A stretch of DNA of 64,000 nucleotides from Tricholomella constricta. Its lineage: Eukaryota; Basidiomycota; Agaricomycetes; Agaricales; Lyophyllaceae. The position numbers and the translations under genes are program-made. A model generated the notes under the pieces. That model was not told where the DNA came from. It saw nothing but the letters and a program-made list of their open reading frames with translations, and made no database searches. Numbering within the stretch: position 1 is the first letter of the stretch; every line of letters begins with the position of its first letter. Positions 35,127-48,173 of this stretch are shown in pieces. Location of the stretch: assembly GCA_013368375.1 (NCBI GenBank), contig JAACJP010000044.1, positions 186,001 to 250,000 on the forward strand. Direction: 5' to 3'.

Positions 35127-36714
35127 TCAATCATCATCACTCTCATCACTCGACGAGTATTCCTCGTCACTGGCATTCGCATACGATGCGCCCCCCGCAC
35201 CCGCCAGCTCCTTCAGCGACATCGGCGCCCCCCGCGGCGCCGGCGCCGGCACCTCCTCCACGACAGCAGCCAAAAAGTCATCATCCTCCTCATCCGACTC
35301 CATCTGCAGATTAATCTCGCGCTCGAGCTCATTCACATCTATATCCTCGCCCTCGCCCTCGTCCTCGTCGCCTCCACCCAGCGCATCCCCGAAGATATCA
35401 AAGTCGTCCTCCGTGTCCGGCCCGGTCTTGTTGGGCGGAGCCACCTCGTACCAGTCCGACTCTTCCGACTCTGAGCCGGGCTCGGGCTCGGGCTCGGGTG
35501 GTGCTGGTGGGGGCGGGGGTGGCGTGTAGACGGAAGTGGAGGCACCTGGGAGGGCGAGAGCGAGGGCAGGCTCGGGAGCAAGGGCGGGAGCGGTGGCGGG
35601 CGGTGAAGGACGAGCGCGCTTCGCGGGTTTCCCGAATTGGAGGACCTCTTCGTCGGCATCGGAGAGGTGGTTATGCGAAGGAGGAGGCGGGTCAGGTTCG
35701 CGCTTGTTTTTCTTGCCACGAGGGAGGGGGACCTTTGGCCGCACAGCTGGTGCGGGTGCGGGCGCAGCAGGTGCAGGTATAGGTGCGGGTATGGGTGTCG
35801 GGCGTTGTTTAGCGGCGGCGACTGGAGCGGATGGCGGTGTGGGCACAGGTATAGGTTGAGGTGCAGGTTTGGTAACACGCGCGAGTTTCGGCTTGGTTTT
35901 GGGCGGTGGTGCCGAGGGTATAAATATTTCCTCCTCTTCCTCCTCCTCCTCTTCCTTGGGGAATATATCCCCAAAGTCGTCATCGCCATCCGCATCGAGG
36001 TCCGCCGCTGCTTCGAGCTCGCGCTCCAGCTCCTCCTCATATGTCAGCGCATACTTCTTCGGCGGTTCTGGCTGTGCTGGTGGAGTGGGAACTGCGGCTA
36101 TAGATAGCGTTTATGTGAGTAGTGGATAGGGAGGGAAGTGACAGATACGCACGTTCAATGGGAACAGGCTTGTGTTGGTGGGTAAGCACCATGTGCGAGT
36201 CGAGCTTCTCCAGCGTGTATGTCTGGCGGAAATGAACAATGAGCTGTGGAAACGCCTGACATAGAAACAGCATGGCAGTACCTCAGTCGCCTCGTCGTAT
36301 ATCAAAACGCATTCCCACTCTTTCGCTGGGATTTCTGAGCCAAGCCATTGGTGCGCTTCTCCGGGCTGATGAAGTCGTTAGCATTATCAGAGAACATTGG
36401 TGATGCCTAGCCGTAATCGGACCTGGGTGCTAGGGCGCTCGACAGTGACGCTCGTCGCGTCCTTGCCCTTCTTGACGACTATTTTGCCCCTTTCCCCAGG
36501 ATCTACCGATGGCGGCTTAAAGTTGTCTGCCATATGGTCAGATTGGTCTTCCATTGACAGAACAGATGTACGAACATCGAAAGGAGTAGAAATCCCGGGT
36601 AAATTTCGTCGCTGGTGCTGCACCCTTCGATTTTCGGGCGTTCAGGGCGCGGGTCAACGATGCACCAGTTGTGAGAGTGTGTCGGCCTTTCGAGGGCATC
36701 CATGAGTTGCTCAT
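35127..36714 (-). CDS. EAF: EAF-family transcription elongation factor (ELL-associated)
   Basis: From an ATG at 36714 the first exon reads SNSWMPSKGRHTLTTGASLT, then ALNARK and TRDFYSFR. A 48-nt intron (GTTCGT...GGCAG, about 36534-36581) joins this in frame to YNFKPPSVDPGERGKIVVKK. The pattern W-P-x-G-x-H....L, a basic stretch, then FYSFRYNFKP is diagnostic of the EAF N-terminal domain. Further exons give WECVLIYDEATETYTLEKLD, the end of that domain. An acidic and Pro/Ala-rich C-terminal half follows (YALTYEEELERELEAAADLD, then DESDDD at the stop, 35127). The C-terminal half is low complexity and probably disordered, as usual for the trans-activation part. A start at the downstream ATG 36533 would lose half of the conserved domain and is rejected. 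Confidence 0.85.
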
Positions 36715-36952
36715 GGCTGTCGGGAAACAAGAACAGATTGGCCCACTTGGCCCCCAGTAAACGCCTAATTGAGCACGTGATGTGATCTTATTGTCGCCAG
36801 ACGGCCCGGTCTCCGTCTGACAAGGGACGCAACAGCGACTTTAGATCTCCTCGAGAACAATGGGCTCGCCAGGCTCTGACCACTGTGCTAAACTCACTCA
36901 GATATTGTAGTACAGATACAACCAAACTTTATGCAACTGATCATGATAGCCT

Positions 36953-38338
36953 TTATTCCTCTTTATTCTTCTTGCCAGCCGCCTTTCCACCTCCGCTCCC
37001 AGCGGAATAAGTGATCGTGCCAACAAGTACCATCGCTGCCCCGGCCCACATCATGCGTTTATCTACCTCCCCTTCGCTCCCTGTGCCGTTTCCGTGCCCC
37101 ATCATCCCCACCCCCACTACGCTGAGCACCAGGCTCACTGCCTTCCGCACCACGAGCACAAGCGTGACGCTCAGAGCACTCACTCGTGTCGTGAGGCGGT
37201 TAACACCCGCGATGCATAGGAGCTGTGTGAATGTGTTCAGGAGCAGCGAGAGGTACGCCACGGGAAGCGCCAGCCCAGCTGTTGTTGACGTGCCTGCCTT
37301 CGAGAGGGAGAAAAAGGAGGAATTATGTGGGAGGTATGGGGCAATGGAGGGGGACGGGTTTCGGATGGGGATGGAGAAAAGTATGCGGGGGCCGGCGTTG
37401 ACGGCAGTGATTTGTGCCAGGATATCGTAGCGGACGGAGAAGAACAAGGGGAGGGCGAGGAAATGGAGGTAAAACATGGATTCTTGCCATGCGGGCGATT
37501 CCTGTGCCTTCTGTTTATCATCCGGTTTCGATGTGTTTAGATTGCTTTTCGTGGATGTACTAGGAGTTGTGGGCCGTCCGTATGTTGAATATGTCCAATC
37601 CTGGACAAGGCCAAGGAAACCAGAGAATAGCAGCGCAAGGGTGAGTATCGCAATTCCTGTTGCATAGGTATATCGATTGGTGGAAGTATCGGGCGACTTT
37701 GATGACTTGGCAGGTTCGGACGCGGAGAGTGTAGTAAGGACGACACCAAATGTCACAAGCAGGACGGAGAGGATTTGGGTCATTGTGTATCTGGAGGACG
37801 AGGTTTTTGCATCGGCTTCACTTCATATTGTTTCAGGAATGTAGAACGGAAAAAGAGCAGAAGATAGAAAGGAATGACATGAAATAATGCATTGATATAT
37901 ACCTTTTGCCGACGACGAGCCAACCCAGCAGCATGCTGATTATAAGGCCTCCGCTTCGAAATATGATGTGCACCGCCATGGGTATATGATATGCAAATGC
38001 TATATTGTTAAGCATAGAGATCAAGTAAAATAGGGCAACCTGGATGAGATAAGGTGTTAGAGGTATCCTCCGTGGCTTTAAGCGTGGGCCATAGCGTGTC
38101 CATGTTGTGTGCTGAGGGAGCCCGTATATAGATACAATCAAGAACTGGAAGAATGTGATCAGGGATCCTAATTGTGGGTCTTCAGATGTGAGTCGTTCCA
38201 TAGTAATAGCATTGCTGATGGTATGAGAATGAAAGTTAGTTGAGATTGCAGCGCCAGAGGGGCTTAATCTCACCTGCAGCAGCCCCCAAAAACGAGAGAA
38301 AGAGTAGTAAACCAGTCCGATAGTAGGGATACAGACAT
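36953..38338 (-). CDS. UAA-family nucleotide-sugar transporter (YEA4-like)
   Basis: This is a multi-pass membrane protein related to the yeast ER UDP-GlcNAc transporter YEA4. A short first exon (38338-38274, MSVSLLSDWFTTLSLVFGGC) is joined to SNAITMERLTSEDPQLGSLI. The family stretch AFAYHIPMAVHIIFRSGG is followed by MLLGWLVVGKR, and the last long exon (to 36953) has at least four hydrophobic segments. The C-terminus is Gly/Lys-rich (KAAGKKNKEE), with a KKxKEE ending like an ER-retrieval signal. In YEA4-type proteins this transport supports chitin synthesis or glycan building. Substrate assignment is by family only. The gene shares a promoter region of about 260 bp with the divergent tRNA synthetase at 38602. 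Confidence 0.85.
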
Positions 38339-38601
38339 AGCGCAAACAGTGTACACGCCAGACCCTGCTGGTTTTTAAGGAGACACGAGCATCACTCGAG
38401 GCTCGGCAAATCACCGCAACAGCAACAGTGCAACGCCACATGCTTTGCCGAGCAATTCCCGAAGGCCACGTGGCGCTGTTTGGCTTACGGGCGCAGTCAA
38501 ACAATCGGACCGACGTCCCAAAAAGTTTCCAATCGAGTCGTAACGGTACAGTCCGTCCAGCGCCGTAAATCTTTTGGAATCGCTGGTCTCTGATTATTCT
38601 C
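38339..38601. promoter_or_regulatory. Divergent promoter between transporter and asparaginyl-tRNA synthetase
   Basis: Only 263 bp separate the two opposing ATGs (38338 minus, 38602 plus), so control elements for both genes must lie here. No TATA box is obvious. Confidence 0.6.
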
Positions 38602-40548
38602 ATGATACTGCGGAGGCTCGCTTCAAGCCTCAGTGCCCAGACTGGGTCCTTCAAGCTTCCTCCGACGATCCGGCAGCTACTTGCCTCTCCAACATCACCC
38701 GACGCGCCAGCCATCACGGTCTCGGGATGGATCAAGTCAATTCGCAGGCAAAAGAACGTGTCATTTGCTGTACTCACGGATGGTAGCTCGTCTCAAGGCT
38801 TACAGGCAGTGTTTGTCGGAAATGGAGAGAGCCTCAAGGCGTAGGTCTTGGTGTCACGTCGCGTGTAAAATGCTAAATCGTTCGTGCTTAGAATCACGAA
38901 TGGAGCGGCAGTTCAGCTTACGGGTAGGCTGGTACCATCTCCCGGTACTGGACAGGACAAGGAGTTCCTCGTTGAACTGGGGAAGGCAGATGAGTCGAGT
39001 GAGGGTGGAAGCGCCAAGGGGGAAGTGCGAATCTTGGGGAGTTGTGATCCAAAGGTAATTTCAGCTCTACTATCATTTGCGACATACCCTTGGATTGAGA
39101 TGGTACTGTTGGCTGAAACATGGAATGTTTCGGTAACTCTGCGCGTCTCGCCTGTCGAGTCCTGCGTAATGTCACAAATGCATTTCAACTGAAGCGACTA
39201 TCTTCCAGTTCACATCATATTCACGGGTTGACACTGGCCTGTATTTCTAACTCTCCAGATGTCTGCTCGGTCCAATCATGCCACATTCTATGCGTTATCC
39301 AATCTCTGAATGAAAGGCCTGCCGTTAAATTTACATTCACCCCCCTAGGTATACCCCATCCAAAAAAAGGCACTCTCAACAGAATACCTACGAGATCACT
39401 CGCATCTGCGGGCGCGGACAGACGCAATAGCCGCCATGGTTCGCCTCCGAGACAGGCTCCAGAAAAACATCAGCACATTCTTCGACGTACGTATACCCCC
39501 GCCCCGACTCAATTTCTGTTTTTCAAACCTGTCCTCGCTACAGGAACAAGGATTCGTCTACACACACACGCCCATCCTCACAGGGAACGACGCGGAAGGC
39601 GCCGGCGAAGCCTTCCGGATCGCAGAAATAGCGAGCGCGCACCCCCACTCTGCCTCGCCCTCTCCGCACACCGCCACTTCGTCTCCCGCACACGAAAAAG
39701 AATTTTTCTCCCGCCCCGCACACCTAACAGTCTCTCACCAACTGCACCTCGAGGCCCTCGCGACATCACTTGCGCGCGTCTACACGCTCTCCCCGTGCTT
39801 CCGCGCCGAGCGCTCCCTCACAGGGCGCCACCTCGCCGAGTTCTGGATGCTCGAGGCCGAGTGGGCGTTCACCACCGGCGGAGTCGGCGCGACGTGTGAC
39901 CTTGTCGAGGCGTGCCTTCGCAGCGTCGTGGGCGCCGGAAGCACGGACATCGACGTGCTGTGGAAAGGCAAAGACAAAGACGACGATGAGAAGCGGCGCG
40001 CTCTGGACGATGCCATCTCGTCGGCGGGTGCGCCCTGGGCGCGGATGACCTACACGGACGCAGTGCGTGCGCTGGAGGACCACGCGCGTATGGTGCCGGA
40101 TGCGTTTCAGTACGCGCCGGCGTGGGGCCGCGCTCTGCAGAGCGAACACGAGCGATGGCTGGCGGAGACGCTCGTCCGGGGCCCGGTCTTTGTGACGGAT
40201 TATCCGGCAGCGCAGAAGCCGTTTTATATGCGCCGGAATGGCGATGGCGACGGGGAGCGGGAGACGGTGGCGTGTTTTGACTTGATCGTGCCGCATGTGG
40301 GGGAGCTTGTTGGGGGCAGCGTGAGGGAGGATCGGGCGGGGGTGCTGGAGGAGCAGATGCGGAAGGATTTTGGGCCCGATTTAGGTTCGGGCGAGTATCA
40401 ATGGTACTTGGATTTGAGGAGGTTCGGTGGCGCGCCGCACATGGGCTTTGGGATGGGCTTTGAGAGGCTGGTTGGGTGGGTTGGAGGGATCGAGAACGTT
40501 CGGGAGAGTATACCTTTCCCTAGATGGGCGGGAAGGATGTTGCTGTAG
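38602..40548 (+). CDS. Asparaginyl-tRNA synthetase, probably mitochondrial
   Basis: The N-terminus MILRRLASSLSAQTGSFKLP is basic with no acidic residue in the first 20 or so, as in a mitochondrial targeting peptide. An OB-fold anticodon-binding domain follows (ITVSGWIKSIRRQKNVSFAV, GLQAVFVGNG). Class II motif 1 is at STEYLRDHSHLRAR. In the catalytic core HLTVSHQLHLEALA is followed by VYTLSPCFRAERSLTGRHLA (motif 2) and EFWMLEAEWAF. Motif 3 is GAPHMGFGMGFERLVGWVGG near the stop at 40546-40548. In this family the motif-2 loop and the HLAEFWMLE stretch distinguish AsnRS from LysRS. The enzyme charges tRNA-Asn with asparagine. At least four introns occur in the first half, while the last 1 kb is one exon. 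Confidence 0.88.
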
Positions 40549-41143
40549 ATTTTCTGGTCGGAGAGTAGCAATGTATCATACTTAATATTATCATGACAAT
40601 GATTGGACGACTCAAGGCGCGACAAGCTATTCATTTTCAATCATCTATCTATGTACTTTCGACACTTATAGATGTCCTCTTTCGTGCCTCTGTTTCAACT
40701 GACCATGAGCTCTGCGATGAGGACGAAATCTTATGAAAACATATCGTAAGTACCCCGCGCGTGGGCTTTCATACAATCCCAATGGCTTTCTGTGCCAATC
40801 AAGATCTAGTCGAGGCCAAACCTTGGTTCTATAAAGTAGTGTAGTTTGCTGAGATATAAACTTTATAGTCCAAGATGGGTTTCTTATTGCATGGTACTCA
40901 TCTGGGGTTCATGTCGAGAAGATTCTTACCTAGATGTGAGAATGGTAATATAATTGTCGATTGTGCTGGAGATAAATTTGGCCCCTGAGGCCGGTAACCA
41001 CTGTGAGCAGTAGCCAGTTCGTGACGATAGAATATATATAAGACTACCGACTCGTTGTACTGCCGAAGAAGAGTCCCGGCCGATGGAAATCCACATGTAA
41101 ATTGAACGCTACGATGGGACGGTTACCGGAATGGCGGGTGTAC
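40549..41143. other. Intergenic region with the left border of the inverted toxin block
   Basis: Homology to the region downstream of toxin copies 1 and 2 extends from 41143 left to about 40995 and then stops. The small secreted-protein gene found there in the direct copies is absent. The remaining 450 bp is the 3' flank of the tRNA synthetase and holds no recognised gene. Confidence 0.6.
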
Positions 41144-44100
41144 CTATTGATTGGGCGCTGGATCGGGTGACCAGGAACCCACTCTGGTACCAGCGCTTCC
41201 CTGCCCATTGTATGGATCGTTGGTGTTCGGGTACCCGCGGGGAGCATTCAGCATAGCACGTCTCGTTGGGCCCTGGAGAAGCAAAGTCAACACGGAAAAA
41301 GAGATTCACGGCAAACTTGACACGCACATATGCAGTCAATCCATTAGGGCTGCGAGGATTAGCTGTAGGTCAGCATTGATATCCTGATGGCAAGCTTAGC
41401 TTTCCACGCACTGAATGATGATACCTGGGACACCTCTAAACCAAGCGTTGGAGTTGTCGGCAGTTGAAGGAACAGACGGGTTCCCACTGTAAAGTGGGTT
41501 AATCAATATGTCAAGGCCGTCAATGCAAAAATTGACCCATATGCGTCTCCCATCTGTGAACATGAGACATCAGGAAGAGAGTGGAGTGACTATGGTCGGA
41601 TGACTACTGACTGGGTGAGTGTGGAAGTTGGCAACGAGAACCCATCCAGCAGGGGCTGGGGTTCCTGGGTTAGACTCAGGACTGTTGAGATTGATTCCGG
41701 CGGCGACATTGGGAGGGTGCAGGCGGTTCATTGAATTCGCCCTGTTCAGTTGTGCTCGACGTATCATGATACGGCTAGGGTCTAATCTCATTCAGCACAA
41801 ATTCAAATGGAGAAAGATTACCAGCGTACTCGCAGGATCAGCGTAGATCCAACTGTGCAATTTAGTGTAAATACAGGTCAAAAGGTACAACCTTGATTCC
41901 AGGATGCTTACCCGCCCTATATATTGGGATGTTTAGTCATGGAAATCATTCTTCACAAAGCCTTGAAAGACGTACAGCTTCTCGAGCCGTATTTCGGGTC
42001 GGGAACGAGTCATTCCAAGCTTCCTATACATTCAAGAAACTCTGAGCAAGACTCCGAGTCGATCGTAGTAAGGCCCAGGAAGGCATTGCATACCTGAAAC
42101 CTCGCTAGGGCCTGCGGACTACCTACGATTTCTTGTACAGATGGACCTTCTGCTTGACTTCCTACTGCACCGTTGATGTCCGGCCATGCCAATGCGTTAT
42201 TAAGCAGATCTACCGGTGAAGGACGAGGAAGATGGAATGGGAGACACTCTTTGATCCGCTTGTGGTGGATATGGGTGGAATTTCCATGCAAGCTGCGTCG
42301 GCGCTCATCTTTGAAATTCGGTTCCAAGCCTCTGCTGTGGTTAATAATGGAGCCATTGGCTGAAACACGGTCATGTATCCGACGCGGGGCGATGAGACGA
42401 CCGGCACCACTACAGTCCATGCACGAGCCCGTGTCATAGTCCCAGACTCTGTCTAGAAAAATGATGAGAAATATATCGCGCTTTGCACAGTACAAAGACA
42501 AAGACAAACTGTTGGGGCACGGAGGGACACCACAGAGTGTATCCATAGTCTTGAATACGCCCCCTGCTTGCTGTCAGAACATGATGTAATCTGAACAACG
42601 GTAAGACTCACAAATTCCAGTGATGTGCTTCTCACACACTCTGAAAGTGGGTTTAGTCGGACGCTTGACCTTGACTGAAGATGTCTAGAAATACGTACGA
42701 AGGAGTTGCGAAGTATTCATCCTCGACGGTATTGTCACGTGTATTGCAGGCATCCTCCCAGCTTCCAACAATCTGTAACGTACTATAATGAGCTGTATAC
42801 AAACGAAAACTGTGTTTGAAAGTGTACATCGAGTAGTTTGGAGCTCCTGCATTGAACGGGTGGTCAGAGACAAGTGTTAGGATATGGCTCTTATAAGGAA
42901 CACACCATTCACGTTTACCAGGCTCATCAGCGCATCCGTTATCCTGGGATCGTGTTTAGGATCGTGACATTTAGAGACAGGGAGCTTGTCAGTGTAATAC
43001 CTTCAAATTGCCCCAAGTTCCGAGGCACGTCGTATCGTCAACGTGCCAAACTAGCAATTAAACAGTCAGATCAGCATGAATATGACGCCTGATCAACTTA
43101 CCTCCCCAAGCGCCGAATATTGCTTTGTCGTCGCATTCGAAAGGTGAATCAAAGTTAACACCGCCCACCTGATGTCGCATTGATATGATATGGTTTATAC
43201 TGAGGGTTTACTTACTGTCGCAGGAGTCGACTTGCACATTATCTGTGAGTTGGATGAGTTCAGTGCAATCCCAACAAAAGAGGTGACATTCACCATCCAA
43301 TCCACTCCTGAAGCAATGCCCCAAAGTCGACTGCAAGGTAGGGCGAAAATAATTACAAGAAGGACATAGGTTTACGTTAGCACTTGCCTATAATATTTTC
43401 GAACACCTGGTGGAGTTTCGTAAGAGATGATGATGAACACTTTACTTCACTTACCATTGTCGACACATCCGTCATCCGTCATGCTGCCCCAATGTGCCAT
43501 ACTGCGAGGATTAGGGCCAATACGGTGCAAAGGCAGTATGAAAAACTTACCAGTGGGGGTCGGTTGAGGAAACAAACCACGTTCCGACGGCGCCGGTCCA
43601 AATCCCTCTGAATTGGATTTTCTATTTAAAAAATGCGCAAATGCGTGATATGTGCCACTTACTGGTCTTCGCATTTATCGGGGACAGCATAACTGGAGAG
43701 TTTGCGTTTCAGTAACGAGAGATCTCACAGTTAACAAGTGAGACTGACTGCACCCCGTTTATGACAACTGGCGAGGACTCGCAAGCCGTCATCCAATCGA
43801 TACCACTAGGAACTGGGCTCAAATGAGAATCCAAAAGTAATGCCCGAGAAAAATTGGAACCTACTGTACCAGAGACGAGCTGTATACATCCTGGTACCGT
43901 AGGATGTACAGGACCCTGCCGTGGGTACTTCCCATTGCGCTCCGTAGGGGTTACTCACTACCGCTTTGCTGATAACAGGAAAGGCTATGCCGGTTCCAGG
44001 GTTCGCCGTGTCTATTTACAGGGTTCAGAGAGTTACTCAATGTGGTGGAATATTGTTCGGAACATACCTGCAGGAATGTTTTGGTCAATAGACCAGATCA

Positions 44101-47006
44101 TTGTCTAAAAGTTATAAGTGTTTCCGCCGGGGACCTCGATAGATTGAAGGGAACGCTTACGCCTCCAAAACAAGAAGATTTCTATAGAGCGTCACCAAGT
44201 GTTCTGATTCATTACTGAAAGTACTCACAGCAAAATCAGATTTCGCAGCAAGTGTACTGTTGTCATCATAAGTGATAATATCATTGCCATGTTCTTCATG
44301 AGTGGGGTTCATCAGAATATATGAAACGCACTGCAACACGACGACTTACTGAACCATAGTGTTTGGGATGCCTAGGAATTGTGAGTAACGCTTATGTCCT
44401 GAAGCGGAGAATGCTCACCGTATCCAAGCGGGGTCGGACGTCGGCGTCCATGATTACCTGATCATCTATCAGGTTTCTCAGACCATTGACATACTCTTGG
44501 ACCAACCTGATTGATCTCGAAATTTGCCAAAACACCGCCTGTGAAACGGGGTCAGTTTCCTTCCAGCGGCCAAGAAGCTGTAAAAGCTATGCTGACTTTC
44601 ATTCGAACAAAGCCCCTTGACGCCGCCCCCTTTCATGTCGCAGTTGTAGCCTGCACAGCTGGTGTCATTAAGCTCATAAGTGCGGCCGTACCAGGGCAGC
44701 CCCAGATTGACTTTATTCATGTCGACACCAGCTTTGACGTAGAGCCTGACGCTGTCCTGTATATCCAGTAGGGAGCTTTGAGGCTAAAAACGATAAAAAA
44801 GAATCGTGTCAGGCATAGCCATATACTAAAGGGCGCAGTGAATACCTGAACAGTGGAGTTGGCGCCAGGAACAGTGGTGTCCCATCTTGATACAAAAACC
44901 GTGCCTTTTAGGGGACTTCAAAAACGATCACGGGTTGTCACTTACGGTCCATCTATCGACAGTGTACTGCGTCAGTGTGAGAGCTCTCTTTCGAGCAGAG
45001 AGCCACTTACGGTAGTCATACGACATCATGTTAACTGAATAGCAGCCGGAACGTTTAGCTGAACTACTTGGAAGAGCGATAAACAGGACATACAGAAAGA
45101 CACTTCAGGGGATATCTTGTCTAATTCGAAACCTAGATCGAATAGTTGAAGTAAGATATTTTGAAGCGACGAGGAGTCTCCATGCGTACCTTTGAGGAAC
45201 CAATATCCCGCTAATAATTATCGCACTTAGTGAAATGGGCAGTTGAAGAGCTGTTAACCTTACCAGGAGTTGCGATAGAGATAAGAGCGGAGGTGCCCAG
45301 GTTTGTTCTCAATTCAGTGAAGAAGAGTGTGAGGTTGGGGGTATCAGAGGGAGGCCCGTTTCGTTCGATAGAGGCTGGGTATTCAAAGTCAATATCTGAA
45401 AAGGCGAAAATGCATCAGTGATAGCTCCACGAGCATCTCCCCGACAGCCGTACCAATGCCAGCGATCTCATAACTTGAAATGAAAGCGTTCACGGAGGTG
45501 ATGAAAGTGGCACGATTCGCGGCGTCGCCGATCATGGTAGAGAACCTGTCCTTCGTCGCTCCTTGAGAGAAGGTCCAACCTCCTACGGCAACCATGACCT
45601 TGGTATTAGACCCCGCTTTGGTGACGAGCTCCCTAAGACGATCGCCGTCGGTTAGATCTTCAAAACTGATAGTCATATCTTCTCCGATAGATGCAAAAGC
45701 GTAGCTTTCAGGGTAGCGCGTCAGTAATTCCTGGATTCTAGATGTAGGGATGGTAATGCCCTACATGACGTGTGTTAATCCTGTGAGGTCGAGCTGGCTG
45801 ACTGTGACCGGGTTGCAATCGCGAGTTGCAGACCAGCCCGCATAATAACCAACGTGACGCGTGAGCTGAGATCCATCACAACTGGGTATAGTGGCATAAC
45901 CGCAATTAGAGATGCACGGTTCACCGCTTGGGGAGGCCTCGCCTAAGAAAGATCGTTAATTGAAGTCTCGTTTCGCGTGTACGACCTTCGACGTACAGAA
46001 CTCGCTCGTTATACCGCAGTAGCCGAAGCTGCATGATTGATTAATAAGTGAAGAGATAGGGACATGTAACCTTACGGGGAACAGCAGGCCTTCAGGGGAC
46101 ATTCAGCAGCTCCAGGAGATTCAGGTCCACATTGAAGAGCAGGGTTGACGGGGATAGGTGGCGGTGTACCAGTTGAAACCTGTTATTCAAGTCAGTATAT
46201 CGTTCTCTACGCGTGTAAACGATTCAAGTGTACGAACACACAGGGTGAAACCTTGAACATCATGTCAGTCTCGTGGTGGATGCTGCGTAGACCTTGAAGG
46301 GAAATATCACTCACCGACTTGAAGGTTAGCGCATCCTCGCCACTTGAAATATTATCAGGAATTTTTTGAATCAATGAGGCGGAGGAACTAACCTTGTATG
46401 TCTGAAGTCGTATACAAAGATTTGTCAATATGATAGCGGTCGAGAGTGGAAAAACGCACATTGATATTAAACTGTTCAATTTGAGCTGCCGTTATTCCAA
46501 ATGTTGTTCCGATAAGTGCACAGTAGTCGCCTGCTACAGTCTACAGAACCGCATATTATCAGTCAGTTCAAAGAGTGGGAACCTTAAGCTTAGCACAAAT
46601 ACCGTATATTGAGCGCATGACCCATCAGGATTGGGCGATGGAGCAGTGCTCGGAAGATCTCCAACTGTTATGCACACTGGATATTAGGAAGGTTAAACAA
46701 GCTGCCTGTTGCTGGATAGGGCTACGACTAGTGCTCACGTTTCTGACCGGGCTGAATCGCGGCACAATCGAGGCCAGGATTATACTGGTTTAGTTGGTCG
46801 ATATTGATTCCTGCTGCGACAGCGATGTCCCAGCTACGCAAGGGCGCATAAATTATGAGAATCATAGCTTGTAACGGTAAATGAAAAAGAACCGACCAGG
46901 TTGAATAAGGAGAGCCAACCGTCGCGGTTTGACAGTCGGCCGCGAAAACCTTGGAGAAACAAAAGAGAAAAACAAGAGTTGTTGTCGTTGCCCTAAAGGA
47001 CAACAT
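41144..47006 (-). CDS. Killer-toxin-like chitinase with C-terminal JAMM-like domain, copy 3 (inverted, complete)
   Basis: The start at 47006 gives a signal peptide (MLSFRATTTTLVFLFCFSKV). The domains follow the order of copy 2. LysM 1 has AGINIDQLNQYNPGLDC, LysM 2 has the EQFNIN equivalent, and a hevein-type domain lies at about 46000-46100. In GH18, VAVGGWTFSQGATKD is followed by the AGIDIDFEYP strand across an intron at about 45410-45470. Two Cys/Trp-rich repeats and the linker with RRR and HHKR follow. The JAMM-like domain has the same Glu, FHTHP (about 41640) and STAD residues. The Ala in place of the first GH18 Asp, the GC-AG intron and the 5-nt exon are shared with copy 2, so all predate the duplication. 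I saw no frameshift. Differences are spread as single substitutions, and many change residues in the linker and LysM regions. Neighbours differ: the partner secreted-protein gene is missing downstream. Confidence 0.78.
41912..41916 (-). other. Five-nucleotide micro-exon GGCGG in toxin gene copy 3
   Basis: It is enclosed by GTACGT...ATATAG and GTAAGC...GCACAG introns on the minus strand, exactly as in the other two copies. It completes the EAGGWIY motif in frame. Confidence 0.65.
43331..43387 (-). other. GC-AG intron in toxin gene copy 3
   Basis: On the minus strand AG|GCAAGT...TTGCAG spans 57 nt, at the same place and of the same length as in copy 2. Confidence 0.7.
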
Positions 47007-47810
47007 GACAAATGCCAGTGTCTGTCAGAGCGATATGAGGATAGAACGCTGGTGAAGCGATGTGAGTCCCAAGGTCTAGACGACTGTTAAATACAAGTCC
47101 AGGACAGTCGGTTACTCACGGAATTGCATGGATATCATGAATCAAGATTTTTCATTCACCATCAATCTCTAAGTCGTCGCTACGAGCGCTAGGGAAGGCC
47201 CGAATTCGAGAAGCGCCGTTACGTAGGGCACATTTCCGGACAATACACGTGAAGACGTTCGCAAGTACTACTCTCTGCCAATGATGAAGCCTGATTTACA
47301 ACGAGCTCCATGCTGGACCGAGTTTTCCAGATCATTGTTAGGTCCGAAACCAGAGCCCCAGTGTTGCAGAACCGCCAGCCCTGAGATCGAAGATACAGGC
47401 ATTTTGCAGTGTGATCAGCTGAATTGCTTCACGAAAGCCAGCTTACGGTTAAGATCATTTGAGCTTTAAATAGAGGCAGTGTACGAGCGCATGATTACTA
47501 TTGACCATGCGTCGCAGCATGCAGAAATAGAGCAGGGTAGGGTTGGGACGGGAATTACAATGGAGAAATTCGGATACATCTGCGTTGGATGCAAGCCTTC
47601 GAAGCCGGTTGGATACGTGTTGTACCCTGTGCCAGAGAAACCACCCAGATTTGCAGTACAAGCCTCCGGCGGAAACTGTTGCAGTGAACAATGCCTGCGT
47701 CCGAGTCTGCGCCAGCATATCCCAACCAAGAGATCGGAGACATTGATGATTTTACATCCCAAGCCTTCGATGAAACGCTTTCAAAAGCGAAACTTTCCGC
47801 GCTCGACAAG
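47007..47810 (-). other. Upstream block shared with toxin copy 2; possible small gene of uncertain frame
   Basis: Homologous to 7450-8188. On the minus strand the reading RRLASNADVSEFLHCNSRPN...NHALVHC is open and differs from copy 2 mainly by third-base or conservative changes. The plus-strand reading (MYERMITIDHASQ, CSEQC...RQH) is also open and superficially resembles a zinc finger, but substitutions fall on its first codon positions. The block also includes the promoter of toxin copy 3. Confidence 0.35.
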
Positions 47811-48173
47811 TGTCATCAGGGAAACGGAGATCCAGAATCTTTGTATCCGATGTCGAAAAGTTTTGTCCAGGGACTCGAGGTTGGGGTTCCATATCGTGCG
47901 AACTATATATCGTATATAGTGACGGCGTTTTCATCCGTTCTTTGCGGCCTGCAGGTTCGACTCTCTGCAAGCCTTAAGCTTAGATATCCACTCTGTACGA
48001 CCAGTGATCATGATAGAGAGGCATTCAAATATAAGGTCAGTAATCACAGTATTTTCGTGCATATGCAGAGAAAGACTTACATTCACAGTCTCGCAACCGT
48101 TCCGCATACGAACTGAGGTCGCCATGCATTCCATGGTCACGGTGGGTCTATCGGCATTGGTGAGATCAGGGAC

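Noticed and set aside
36503..36730. Readings starting MFPDSHEQ or at 36533 as the EAF N-terminus
   Set aside because: A different frame from ATG 36714 with a 48-nt intron rebuilds the diagnostic FYSFRYNFKP motif of the EAF N-terminal domain.
8189..47006. One giant palindrome centred between the toxin copies
   Set aside because: The midpoint of the toxin pair is near 27.6 kb and that of the NTPase pair near 29.5 kb, and the intervening genes are not mirrored. These are two independent inverted duplications.
47479..47919. Plus-strand reading with CSEQC...RQH resembling a MYND zinc finger
   Set aside because: Comparison with 7427-7762 puts most substitutions at first codon positions of this frame and third positions of the opposite strand. 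The Cys/His spacing is also incomplete.
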